Source: Deltaproteobacteria bacterium
GTDB taxonomy: Bacteria > Desulfobacterota > Desulfobacteria > Desulfobacterales > SG8-13
Direction: 5' to 3'
DNA length: 5,686 nucleotides
NCBI GenBank assembly: GCA_024639205.1
Contig: JAHEIV010000214.1
Coordinates: 1 to 5,686 of the forward strand
The notes under the pieces were generated by a model that saw nothing but the letters and a program-made list of their open reading frames with translations, was not told where the DNA came from and did not search any database. The position numbers and the translations under genes are program-made. The first letter of the stretch is position 1; each line of letters opens with the position of its first letter. Positions 1 through 5,437 of the stretch are shown here, one piece after another.

Positions 1-36
1 CTGCTACAAAGCGAGCTCCGGCGACTGCGCAACTGA
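1..36 (+). CDS. Possible C-terminal end of an upstream gene (partial)
   Basis: Frame 1 is open from the window edge and reads LLQSELRRLRN before a TGA at 34-36. The residues look like the end of an amphipathic, basic helix, and most third codon positions are G or C, as in the genes that follow. The serA promoter-like site begins about 50 bases downstream, which fits a gene ending here. Eleven codons are too few to identify a family. In related genomes an aminotransferase of the serine pathway often precedes serA, but nothing here shows that. Frame 2 is open longer, to about 117, but its translation does not look protein-like and it would run through the promoter-like site. Confidence 0.35.
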   Translation: MLQSELRRLRN

Positions 37-88
37 ACCCGTGCCCATCGCGAGAAAGAAGGGTCCAACCGCCCGCATCGTTTTCTAC

Positions 89-116
89 TTGACAAAAAAG
101 GCGGATTTCTTAAGGT
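89..116 (+). promoter_or_regulatory. Sigma-70-type promoter candidate for serA
   Basis: A perfect -35 box TTGACA lies at 89-94. With a 16-base spacer, the best -10 match is TAAGGT at 111-116, which agrees with TATAAT at only three of six positions. Transcription would start near 122-124, giving a short leader of about 25 bases before the serA start at 149. The -35 box is strong and the -10 is poor, so this may be a moderate or activator-assisted promoter. No operator-like palindrome is evident around it. Confidence 0.45.
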
Positions 117-135
117 AGGGCAACACGATAAAGAC

Positions 136-141
136 AAGGAG
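136..141 (+). promoter_or_regulatory. Ribosome binding site that fixes the serA start
   Basis: AAGGAG lies one base before the ATG at 143 and seven bases before the in-frame ATG at 149. Only the second spacing suits initiation, so translation very likely begins at 149 with MKVLVSDN, the usual beginning of this family. Confidence 0.75.
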
Positions 142-148
142 AATGGGG

Positions 149-1729
149 ATGAAAGTGCTGGTGAGCGACAACCTGGGAGAAATCGGTGTTCGGATGCTGC
201 AGGAGGAAGACGGCATCGATGTGGACGTCAAAGCCGGGCTGTCGCCGGAGGAACTTTCCAAGATCATTGGAACCTACGATGCGCTGGTGATTCGAAGTGC
301 CACCAATGTGACCGATGAGTTGCTGGAGGCTGCCCGCAATCTGAAGGTGATCGGTCGGGCAGGGGTCGGACTGGACAACGTCGACATTCCGGCTGCCACC
401 AAAAGAGGAGTGGTGGTGATGAACACGCCCGGCGGCAATGTGGTCACCACGGCCGAACATACGATCGCCATGCTGCTGTCGCTCAGCCGTAACATACCAT
501 CCGGTACGGCCTCCTTGAAGGCCGGACGATGGGATAAAAAGCAGCTTCTGGGGCGCGAGATCTACAACAAGTGGCTGGGGGTAATCGGTTTTGGAAAGGT
601 CGGCACCATCGTGGCCGACCGCGCCCGGGGCCTCAAGATGCGGGTGATGGTCCACGACCCGTTCGTCACCCCCGAGCAGATTGAAAAGATCGGCTTCAAG
701 CCGGTTTCCCTCGAAGAGCTCTACCGCAAGTCGGATTTCATCACGGTTCATGTCCCCAAGACCCGAAACACCGTCGGATTGATCGACCAGGCCGCCTTCG
801 GTCAGATGAAAAACGGCGTGTTGATCATCAACTGTGCCAGGGGGGGGATCATCGATGAAGATGCACTCAACGAGGCTTTGCAATCGGGCAAAGTCGGCGG
901 AGCAGCGCTGGACGTATTTGAAACCGAACCGCCGGGAACCTGCAAGCTTTTCGACCACGATCGGGTTATCTGCACTCCCCACCTGGCGGCTTCCACTCTC
1001 GAAGCCCAGACCAACGTGGCCATGGCAATTTCCGAGCAAATCATCGACTACCTGAAAAACGGAACGATTATCAATGCGGTCAACGTCCCGTCGGTAACCG
1101 GTGAACTGCTGACCAAACTGGGACCCTACTTGTCTCTTGCGGATCGGATCGGCAACCTGCAGGCGCAGCTTTCGAGGGGACCGGTCAAAAAAGTCGACAT
1201 CGAATACGAAGGTGACTTCAGTGGGTTGGATCTCACCCCCATTTCCACCGCCATTCTGAAAGGATTTTTATCCCCGATGGTCCAGGACGCAGTCAATTTC
1301 GTCAATTCCCCACTGATTGCAAAGGAAATGGGAATCAACGTGACCGAGAGCAACAGTGCCGAATCGGATCACTTTATCAACCTGATCACCCTGAGGGTAA
1401 TTACAACCGAAATGACCAACACCGTTTCCGGTACGATTTTTGGAAAAAGGGATCCGCGCATCGTGCAGATCAACAATTTCGGATTGGAATTGATACCCGA
1501 GGGACATTTGGCCTTGATTTACAATCAAGACAAGCCGGGTGCCATCGGCAGCATTGGCACGAAGCTCGGCAAGCACAGGATCAACATCAGCCGGATGCAG
1601 GTCGGCCAGGACCAGGATGGCGAAAATAACATCATCTTTCTGCGAACCGACACATCCATTCCGGATCAAGTGCTTAAGGAACTGCGGGCCCTGCCGCTGA
1701 TCAACACGGTCACGCCGCTGGAGTTGTAA
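149..1729 (+). CDS. serA: D-3-phosphoglycerate dehydrogenase
   Basis: This cytoplasmic enzyme oxidises 3-phosphoglycerate to 3-phosphohydroxypyruvate with NAD+, the first step of serine synthesis. The protein has 526 residues from ATG 149, the normal size of the long, three-part SerA type. Residues 1 to about 97 and about 285-315 form the substrate-binding domain. The NAD-binding Rossmann domain between them carries GFGKVG at 147-152. The expected catalytic residues are present: Arg231 in NCARGG, Glu260 in DVFETEPP and His278 in TPHLAAS. An intervening (ASB) domain follows at about 318-450. A C-terminal ACT domain (about 453-526, beginning HLALIYNQDKPG) is the usual site of serine sensing in this family, so feedback inhibition by serine is plausible but not shown. 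The more common TPHLGAS motif has Ala in place of Gly here, a mild change. The ATG at 143 is a less likely start because of ribosome-site spacing. It probably heads its own transcript from the promoter at 89-116. Confidence 0.96.
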   Translation: MKVLVSDNLGEIGVRMLQEEDGIDVDVKAGLSPEELSKIIGTYDALVIRSATNVTDELLEAARNLKVIGRAGVGLDNVDIPAATKRGVVVMNTPGGNVVTTAEHTIAMLLSLSRNIPSGTASLKAGRWDKKQLLGREIYNKWLGVIGFGKVGTIVADRARGLKMRVMVHDPFVTPEQIEKIGFKPVSLEELYRKSDFITVHVPKTRNTVGLIDQAAFGQMKNGVLIINCARGGIIDEDALNEALQSGKVGGAALDVFETEPPGTCKLFDHDRVICTPHLAASTLEAQTNVAMAISEQIIDYLKNGTIINAVNVPSVTGELLTKLGPYLSLADRIGNLQAQLSRGPVKKVDIEYEGDFSGLDLTPISTAILKGFLSPMVQDAVNFVNSPLIAKEMGINVTESNSAESDHFINLITLRVITTEMTNTVSGTIFGKRDPRIVQINNFGLELIPEGHLALIYNQDKPGAIGSIGTKLGKHRINISRMQVGQDQDGENNIIFLRTDTSIPDQVLKELRALPLINTVTPLEL

Positions 1730-1730
1730 A

Positions 1731-1779
1731 GGCTGTGCGAACGCAGCCAGTCTCGAATGAACCCGAGGCTTTCGCGGGT
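1731..1779 (+). terminator. Two tandem stem-loops after serA; possible terminator or 3' end element
   Basis: The first hairpin begins one base after the serA stop codon. GGCTGTG (1731-1737) pairs with CGCAGCC (1742-1748), giving seven pairs including one T-G, closed by a CGAA tetraloop. The second is ACCCG (1761-1765) with CGGGT (1775-1779) around a nine-base loop. Neither is followed by a run of T, so classical Rho-independent termination is not supported. They may stabilise the serA mRNA end or limit readthrough into the next gene. Confidence 0.3.
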
Positions 1780-1832
1780 GAGGCGCTGATCCATATTCTT
1801 ACGAGATTCAGGTAGCAAAAGGAGATCACATT

Positions 1833-2249
1833 ATGTCAGAAGAAAAAAAAGGCTTTGTTATCAAAGATCGCCGCACCGTGGGCAGGGATACCGATGATTC
1901 GGAAAAGGATAAGGCATCCGGGCCCGAACCGGCCGGCGAACGCCCGGATCAACCATCGGACCAGCCCGACGAGTCCGCCGGAGAGCAGCCGTCCGAAACC
2001 CTGCTGCCGGAGGTCAACTTCCCGACCTTTGTTATTTCCCTGAACGTCTCGGCACTCTATCATCTCGGAGCCATAGAGGACCCGGAGACCAAACAGAAGG
2101 AAAAGAATTTGCCAATGGCCAAGCAGACGATCGACATCCTGAGCATGTTGGAAGAAAAAACCAAGGGTAATCTCACCGATGATGAAGAGAATCTGCTGAA
2201 AAACATGTTATATGACCTGCGTATCCTGTATGTAAAAGAGAAAAGCTGA
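1833..2249 (+). CDS. DUF1844 domain protein of unknown function
   Basis: This 138-residue soluble protein has no signal peptide or membrane segment. Residues 1-20 are charged and begin MSEEKKGFVIKDRR. Residues 21-58 form a low-complexity linker rich in Pro, Glu, Asp and Ser, probably disordered. Residues 61-135 match my recollection of the DUF1844 family: VNFPTFVISLNVSALYHLG, then a DPET turn, then two helices containing AKQTIDILSMLEEKTKGNL and DDEENLLKNMLYDLR. No catalytic or metal-binding signature is visible. The helical form suggests a small interaction or scaffold protein, but that is inference. AAAAGGAG at 1817-1824 sits eight bases before the ATG and supports the start. It lies 103 bases after serA and 57 bases before the ispE start, so cotranscription with ispE is likely. 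Family recognition is firm; the function is unknown. Confidence 0.88.
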   Translation: MSEEKKGFVIKDRRTVGRDTDDSEKDKASGPEPAGERPDQPSDQPDESAGEQPSETLLPEVNFPTFVISLNVSALYHLGAIEDPETKQKEKNLPMAKQTIDILSMLEEKTKGNLTDDEENLLKNMLYDLRILYVKEKS

Positions 2250-2306
2250 CGGGGTTTTTCCCACTCAAACGCTCTTGCCCGGCCCTTGTCTTCTTGCCAC
2301 CCGATC

Positions 2307-3191
2307 ATGAAACTTCGCGCACCGGCAAAAATCAACCTCTTTTTGCACGTCACCGGCCGAAGACCCGATGGATATCACACCCTGTTTACGCTGATGGCTC
2401 CCGTTGGTCTTTATGATGAAATCAGCATGGATGTCGATCAGGGTAGTATCCGAGTACAATGCGAAGACCCCCGGGTACCCGCTGACCATTCCAATTTGGC
2501 TTGTCGGGCTGCATCCTGTTTTATGCAGCATTACGGCAGGCTGCCGGGCGCCCTTCCGCAACGAGGCGTAAACATCTCCATCCAAAAGCAAATCCCGGTA
2601 GCTGCCGGACTGGGGGGCGGCAGCAGCGATGCCGCATCGGTTTTGCTTGGACTCAATCGTCATTTTGACGAGCCGTTTGAGCAGGATGATCTGATGCGCA
2701 TGGGTCTTCAGATCGGAGCTGACGTTCCGTTTTTCGTCTACGGTCGCCCGGCGATCGCCACCGGCATCGGAGAGATCCTCGAACCTTACTCGCACAGCCT
2801 GCCGTATTTTGTCTTGATCGTATTTCCCGGTATCCGTATATCCACCGCAGCGGTTTACAAAAACCTGGATTTGGGATTGACAAACTGTGAAAAAAAACTT
2901 AGAAAGCTCCTTTTGGGGCAACAGGCTTTTGACGCGACGCACCATGCGTGCAACGACCTGGAATCGTATACAGTGGCGATGTTCCCGGAGATTGCGGGTG
3001 CCAAACAGGCGCTGATGGATATTGGCGCTTCCAGCGCGCTGATGAGCGGGAGCGGGTCGTCGGTATTCGGCCTTTTCGAAAATCTCGACAAGGCTCGAAA
3101 CGCCAGGGATACCCTCAGCCGGCATAAAGAAACCTGGTCAGTTGTATTGACCGAGCTGATCGGGGATACGGATGATGGTAATCAGCGGTAG
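2307..3191 (+). CDS. ispE: 4-diphosphocytidyl-2-C-methyl-D-erythritol kinase
   Basis: IspE uses ATP to phosphorylate the 2-hydroxyl of CDP-methylerythritol in the non-mevalonate (MEP) route to isopentenyl diphosphate. It is a cytoplasmic GHMP-family kinase. From ATG 2307 the protein has 294 residues, a normal length, and begins MKLRAPAKINLFLHV, the standard family start with catalytic Lys8. The GHMP ATP-binding loop PVAAGLGGGSSDAA lies at 97-110, the catalytic Asp139 is in GADVPFF, and the third motif MSGSGSS is at 246-252. An in-frame TTG at 2286 would add seven residues (MSSCHPI) that are not typical, so I chose 2307. Neither start has a good Shine-Dalgarno sequence, which suggests coupling to the DUF1844 gene upstream or weak initiation. 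The last residues (GDTDDGNQR) look like a variable tail. Confidence 0.94.
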   Translation: MKLRAPAKINLFLHVTGRRPDGYHTLFTLMAPVGLYDEISMDVDQGSIRVQCEDPRVPADHSNLACRAASCFMQHYGRLPGALPQRGVNISIQKQIPVAAGLGGGSSDAASVLLGLNRHFDEPFEQDDLMRMGLQIGADVPFFVYGRPAIATGIGEILEPYSHSLPYFVLIVFPGIRISTAAVYKNLDLGLTNCEKKLRKLLLGQQAFDATHHACNDLESYTVAMFPEIAGAKQALMDIGASSALMSGSGSSVFGLFENLDKARNARDTLSRHKETWSVVLTELIGDTDDGNQR

Positions 3192-3203
3192 GGGTCGCCT
3201 TAT

Positions 3204-3223
3204 CCCGCTTGCACAAAGCCGGG
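3204..3223 (+). other. Stem-loop just downstream of ispE
   Basis: CCCGCTT (3204-3210) pairs with AAG, a bulged C, and CGGG (3216-3223) around the five-base loop GCACA. This gives seven pairs with one bulge, 12 bases after the ispE stop. TTTT follows only ten bases later (3234-3237), and a T-rich stretch runs from 3251 to 3260 just before the tRNA. The spacing is poor for a classical terminator. It could be a weak attenuator or an RNA-processing signal ahead of the tRNA. Confidence 0.3.
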
Positions 3224-3262
3224 TCGCTCGCCGTTTTACTGCCGACAAATTTTCTTTTTTCA

Positions 3263-3337
3263 TGGGGCGTAGTCAAGTGGTAAGACACAGGATTTTGGTT
3301 CCTGCATTCGGAGGTTCGAATCCTCCCGCCCCAGCCA
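3263..3337 (+). tRNA. tRNA-Gln, anticodon TTG
   Basis: The cloverleaf is complete. The acceptor stem TGGGGCG (3263-3269) pairs fully with CGCCCCA (3327-3333). The D arm is at 3272-3286, closed by GTC and GAC. The anticodon stem CAGGA/TCCTG is at 3288-3292 and 3300-3304, with loop TTTTGGT and anticodon TTG at 3295-3297, which reads CAA and, by wobble, CAG. The variable loop is CATTC (3305-3309). The T stem GGAGG/CCTCC at 3310-3314 and 3322-3326 holds loop TTCGAAT. The discriminator is G3334 and CCA is encoded at 3335-3337. It sits between ispE and prs on the same strand. I see no strong promoter of its own, so it may be cut out of a longer transcript. The position next to prs is common in many bacteria. 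Confidence 0.97.
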
Positions 3338-3453
3338 GTATTTGAAAGGTGAGTGGAACGTCATTTTGATTGCTGGATTCAGAGATCGGTGCGGTTTGCC
3401 TTCTGAAAACACCGGCAACCCATTTGTCAATTAGCGGAACCGTGGTCGGATAA

Positions 3454-4392
3454 ATGGATGAATTCACTATTTTCACCGGGAACTCCAATCCTGCGCTGGC
3501 CGACAAAATATGTAAATACCTGAAAGTACCCCTGGGCGGTGCGCTGGTAAAAACATTCAGCGACGGTGAAATACAGATCGAAATAGAAGAGAACGTCCGT
3601 TTGAAGGACGTTTTCATTATCCAGTCCACCTGTGTGCCGGTCAACGACAATTTGGTGGAGCTGTTGCTGATGATCGATGCCTGCAACCGGTCATCGGCCA
3701 AGCGGATTACCGCAGTGATGCCTTACTACGGTTATTCGCGCCAGGACAAGAAAGTAGCACCCCGGGTGCCGATCAGCGCCAAGTTGGTGGCCGACCTGCT
3801 GACCGTAGCGGGAACGAAACGGGTCATCACCATGGATCTGCACGCGGGTCAGATCCAGGGTTTTTTCAATATACCGGTGGACAACCTGTTCGTCGCACCG
3901 GTTTTCATTGACCACATACGGCGCCATTTCCAAAAAGACCTGGTTATTGTTTCACCGGATGCCGGCGGTGTAGAGCGTGCTAGGGCCTATGCCAAGCGAC
4001 TCAATGCAGATCTGGCCATCATCGACAAGCGCCGCTCCGCTCCCAACAAGGCCCAGGCGATGGCGGTGGTCGGCGATGTGCAGGGCAAGGTGGCACTCAT
4101 CCTGGACGATATGGTGGACACGGCCGGCACATTGACTGAAGCCGCTGAAGCGATAAAGCGGTCCGGGGCGAGAGAAGTTCATGCCATCTGTGCTCACCCG
4201 GTCTTGTCGGGTCCGGCAGTCGAACGGATCAACGCATCGTGCATGAAGAGTGTGCTTGTCACCGACACGATTCCGCTCCAGAAAGCAGCGCGCGAATGTA
4301 AAAAAATCGACGTGCTGACCATTGCAGATATCGTCGGTGAAGCGATCATCCGCAGCCATACGGGCGACTCGGTCACATCGCTTTTCGTGTAA
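3454..4392 (+). CDS. prs: Ribose-phosphate pyrophosphokinase (PRPP synthetase)
   Basis: Prs transfers diphosphate from ATP to ribose 5-phosphate, making PRPP for purine, pyrimidine, NAD, histidine and tryptophan synthesis in the cytoplasm. The 312 residues match the bacterial class I enzymes, which form hexamers, use magnesium and phosphate, and are inhibited by ADP. Visible motifs are FSDGEI (35-40), the ATP-side segment YYGYSRQDKK (91-100), MDLHAGQIQ with the conserved His130 (127-135), SPDAGGVERAR (from 167), and the PRPP-binding loop DDMVDTAGT (218-226). The two phosphoribosyltransferase-like halves are intact. The ATG gives the standard N-terminus MDEFTIFTGNSNP. The sequence upstream has only a weak ribosome site (CGGA, three bases away). 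It is followed 27 bases later by rplY, so the two are probably cotranscribed. Confidence 0.97.
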   Translation: MDEFTIFTGNSNPALADKICKYLKVPLGGALVKTFSDGEIQIEIEENVRLKDVFIIQSTCVPVNDNLVELLLMIDACNRSSAKRITAVMPYYGYSRQDKKVAPRVPISAKLVADLLTVAGTKRVITMDLHAGQIQGFFNIPVDNLFVAPVFIDHIRRHFQKDLVIVSPDAGGVERARAYAKRLNADLAIIDKRRSAPNKAQAMAVVGDVQGKVALILDDMVDTAGTLTEAAEAIKRSGAREVHAICAHPVLSGPAVERINASCMKSVLVTDTIPLQKAARECKKIDVLTIADIVGEAIIRSHTGDSVTSLFV

Positions 4393-4404
4393 CCTGAACC
4401 ATCG

Positions 4405-4411
4405 AAGGAGG
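4405..4411 (+). promoter_or_regulatory. Strong Shine-Dalgarno site for the rplY TTG start
   Basis: AAGGAGG is a near-perfect anti-16S match, eight bases before TTG at 4420. It is the strongest ribosome site in the window and supports the non-ATG start, since no ATG in this frame lies near it. Confidence 0.85.
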
Positions 4412-4419
4412 GAAGTTTC

Positions 4420-5070
4420 TTGGAACAACAGCAACTGAAAGTAACTGTGAGAAAAGCAACCGGCAACGGCCCTGCACGGGCGCTGCGTCGGAGTGGAGAA
4501 ATTCCGGCTGTGCTCTATGGAAGGAAAACAGAGCCGATGGCGCTTTCCGTGAATATTCGAGAGTTGGAGGATCTTACCCGAAAGGGCAACATCAACCAGA
4601 TGCTGTTCAACCTTCTCATCGACAGCGGAAAGACGCAGACCAAAAAGGTGATGATAAAGGAACTCCAGACCCATCCGGTTACCAGAGACTTCCTGCACAT
4701 CGATTTTTACGAAATCGACATGCAGCGGAAAATCAAGGTCGGTGTTCCGATCACAACCATAGGCAAATCGGTCGGTGTCGAACGCGGCGGTATCCTGCAG
4801 ATCATTCGCCGAGAACTTGAGCTTCTGTGCTACGCGGACAAGATCCCCCCGGACATTGTCGTTGACATCACCGAACTGGACATCGGCGACTCGGTGCATG
4901 TCGACGAGATTCCGCTGGAAGGCGATGTCGAGCTGGATGCAGAGGTCAATTTCACGGTGCTCACCGTTGTCGCTCCAAGGGTCGAGGCGGAACCGGAGCC
5001 CGAAGAGGAAGAAGTTGAGGTAGAAGGTGAGGAGGACGCTGAAGAAGAAGATGCCGAGCCAGAAGAGTAG
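4420..5070 (+). CDS. rplY: 50S ribosomal protein L25, long Ctc form
   Basis: This protein binds 5S rRNA in the large ribosomal subunit. Its 216 residues make it the two-domain CTC (TL5-like) type, not the short L25 of about 94 residues found in E. coli. Residues 5-96 form the 5S rRNA-binding domain, with the conserved GPARALRRSGEIPAVLYG at 17-34 and THPVTRDFLHIDF at 84-96. Residues about 103-186 form the beta-rich C-terminal domain, with IPPDIVVDITELDIGDSVHV at 142-161. Residues 189-216 are a tail in which 19 of 28 are Glu or Asp; such acidic ends are common in this family and are probably disordered. Translation starts at TTG, supported by the strong AAGGAGG site. The gene follows prs by 27 bases, suggesting a shared transcript. 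In some bacteria Ctc is also a general stress protein; nothing here shows stress control. Confidence 0.95.
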   Translation: MEQQQLKVTVRKATGNGPARALRRSGEIPAVLYGRKTEPMALSVNIRELEDLTRKGNINQMLFNLLIDSGKTQTKKVMIKELQTHPVTRDFLHIDFYEIDMQRKIKVGVPITTIGKSVGVERGGILQIIRRELELLCYADKIPPDIVVDITELDIGDSVHVDEIPLEGDVELDAEVNFTVLTVVAPRVEAEPEPEEEEVEVEGEEDAEEEDAEPEE

Positions 5071-5080
5071 CCTGGATGTT

Positions 5081-5138
5081 CGGCCGGCATGGCTGTGTAG
5101 TGGTTTCGGCAAAAAACCGCCAACGAGTCTGCCGGCCG
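5081..5138 (+). terminator. GC-rich inverted repeat after rplY; possible terminator
   Basis: CGGCCGGCA (5081-5089) and TGCCGGCCG (5130-5138) are perfect nine-base inverted repeats, starting 11 bases after the rplY stop. A second hairpin nests inside: GTGGTTT (5100-5106) pairs with AAACCGC (5114-5120), with one T-G pair and a seven-base loop. Only GGTTTAT follows, so the T-run needed for a textbook Rho-independent terminator is missing. A terminator or a stabilising 3' end for the prs-rplY transcript is the likeliest role. Confidence 0.45.
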
Positions 5139-5307
5139 GTTTATAGATTCCTTCTCCGGCGTTCGGTTTCGCAGCCGATGGTTTTCATGAGTCTTTTGCG
5201 TTCAAGCTGAAAATGAACATGAAACAAAGGCGTGAAAACTCCATTGCGATCGCTCGTTCGATTACACTTTGAACCATTGTTGTTTGAAAAACCAGCTGAA
5301 CATTATT

Positions 5308-5390
5308 CACCCTTCGGGCGAGTCGCAGTCACCCATTTGCTGCGCTACCAGGAGCTCTCGGTACTCTATGTGCAGCTTCGCCCTTGAGTG
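5308..5390. repeat. Compound imperfect palindrome upstream of pth
   Basis: Four nested pairings fold this stretch into one long arm: CAC (5308-5310) with GTG (5388-5390), GGGCGA (5316-5321) with TCGCCC (5378-5383), GCTGCGC (5339-5345) with GTGCAGC (5370-5376, one G-T pair), and TACC (5346-5349) with GGTA (5360-5363). The tip contains the palindrome GAGCTC. The pairings are separated by internal loops, the largest being 5322-5338 on the left side. It could be a dispersed intergenic repeat, a structured leader of pth or a small RNA. The pairing is visible; the role is inference. Confidence 0.4.
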
Positions 5391-5437
5391 CCTTGAAAAT
5401 CAACGAAAGCGATTCGTGAAATAAGCGGGCACAGGTG

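Larger units (their letters stand above)
5071..5437. other. Long rplY-pth spacer without a convincing gene
   Basis: These 367 bases hold no protein gene I can support on either strand. The longest + strand reading with an ATG is 19 codons (5213-5272) without a ribosome site. It contains two inverted-repeat structures, at 5081-5138 and 5308-5390, and an AT-richer stretch between them (about 5140-5305). The gap is much longer than the 27 bases between prs and rplY. Possible explanations are a separate promoter for pth, a small non-coding RNA or an inserted short repeat element. I cannot decide between them from sequence alone. Confidence 0.6.

Noticed and set aside
110..1039. Long open frame on the - strand opposite serA (309 codons)
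   Set aside because: It lies wholly over serA coding sequence, its translation is rich in His, Gly and Asp as expected from an antisense frame, and it matches no family I recognise.
2265..3125. Long open frame on the - strand opposite ispE (286 codons)
   Set aside because: It overlaps a clear GHMP kinase gene almost completely and shows no recognisable domain or ribosome site.
3209..3240. Possible tRNA promoter, TTGCAC with TTTACT
   Set aside because: The spacer is 20 bases, outside the normal 16-18, and it overlaps the stem-loop after ispE.
3393..3420. Imperfect hairpin after the tRNA (GGTTTGCC with GGCAACC, one bulge)
   Set aside because: The 13-base loop, the bulge and the lack of a T-run make it no better than chance folding.
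3424..3453. Possible prs promoter, TTGTCA with GGATAA
   Set aside because: The -10 would touch the start codon, leaving no room for a leader, and the match is poor.
3952..5112. Open frame of 386 codons on the - strand opposite prs and rplY
   Set aside because: It is longer than either gene but spans both plus their gap, has antisense-like composition and no recognisable motif. Both + strand genes are certain.
5246..5253. GCGATCGC octamer, identical to the cyanobacterial HIP1 core
   Set aside because: I noticed this copy only, and the gene content does not suggest a cyanobacterium; a chance eight-base palindrome explains it.
5213..5272. 19-codon reading (MNMKQRRENSIAIARSITL) in the rplY-pth gap
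   Set aside because: There is no ribosome site upstream and no recognisable peptide class; readings this short are expected by chance.
5277..5306. Possible pth promoter, TTGTTG with CATTAT, spacer 18
   Set aside because: Three of six and four of six matches are at the level expected by chance in an AT-richer spacer; too weak to list as a feature.
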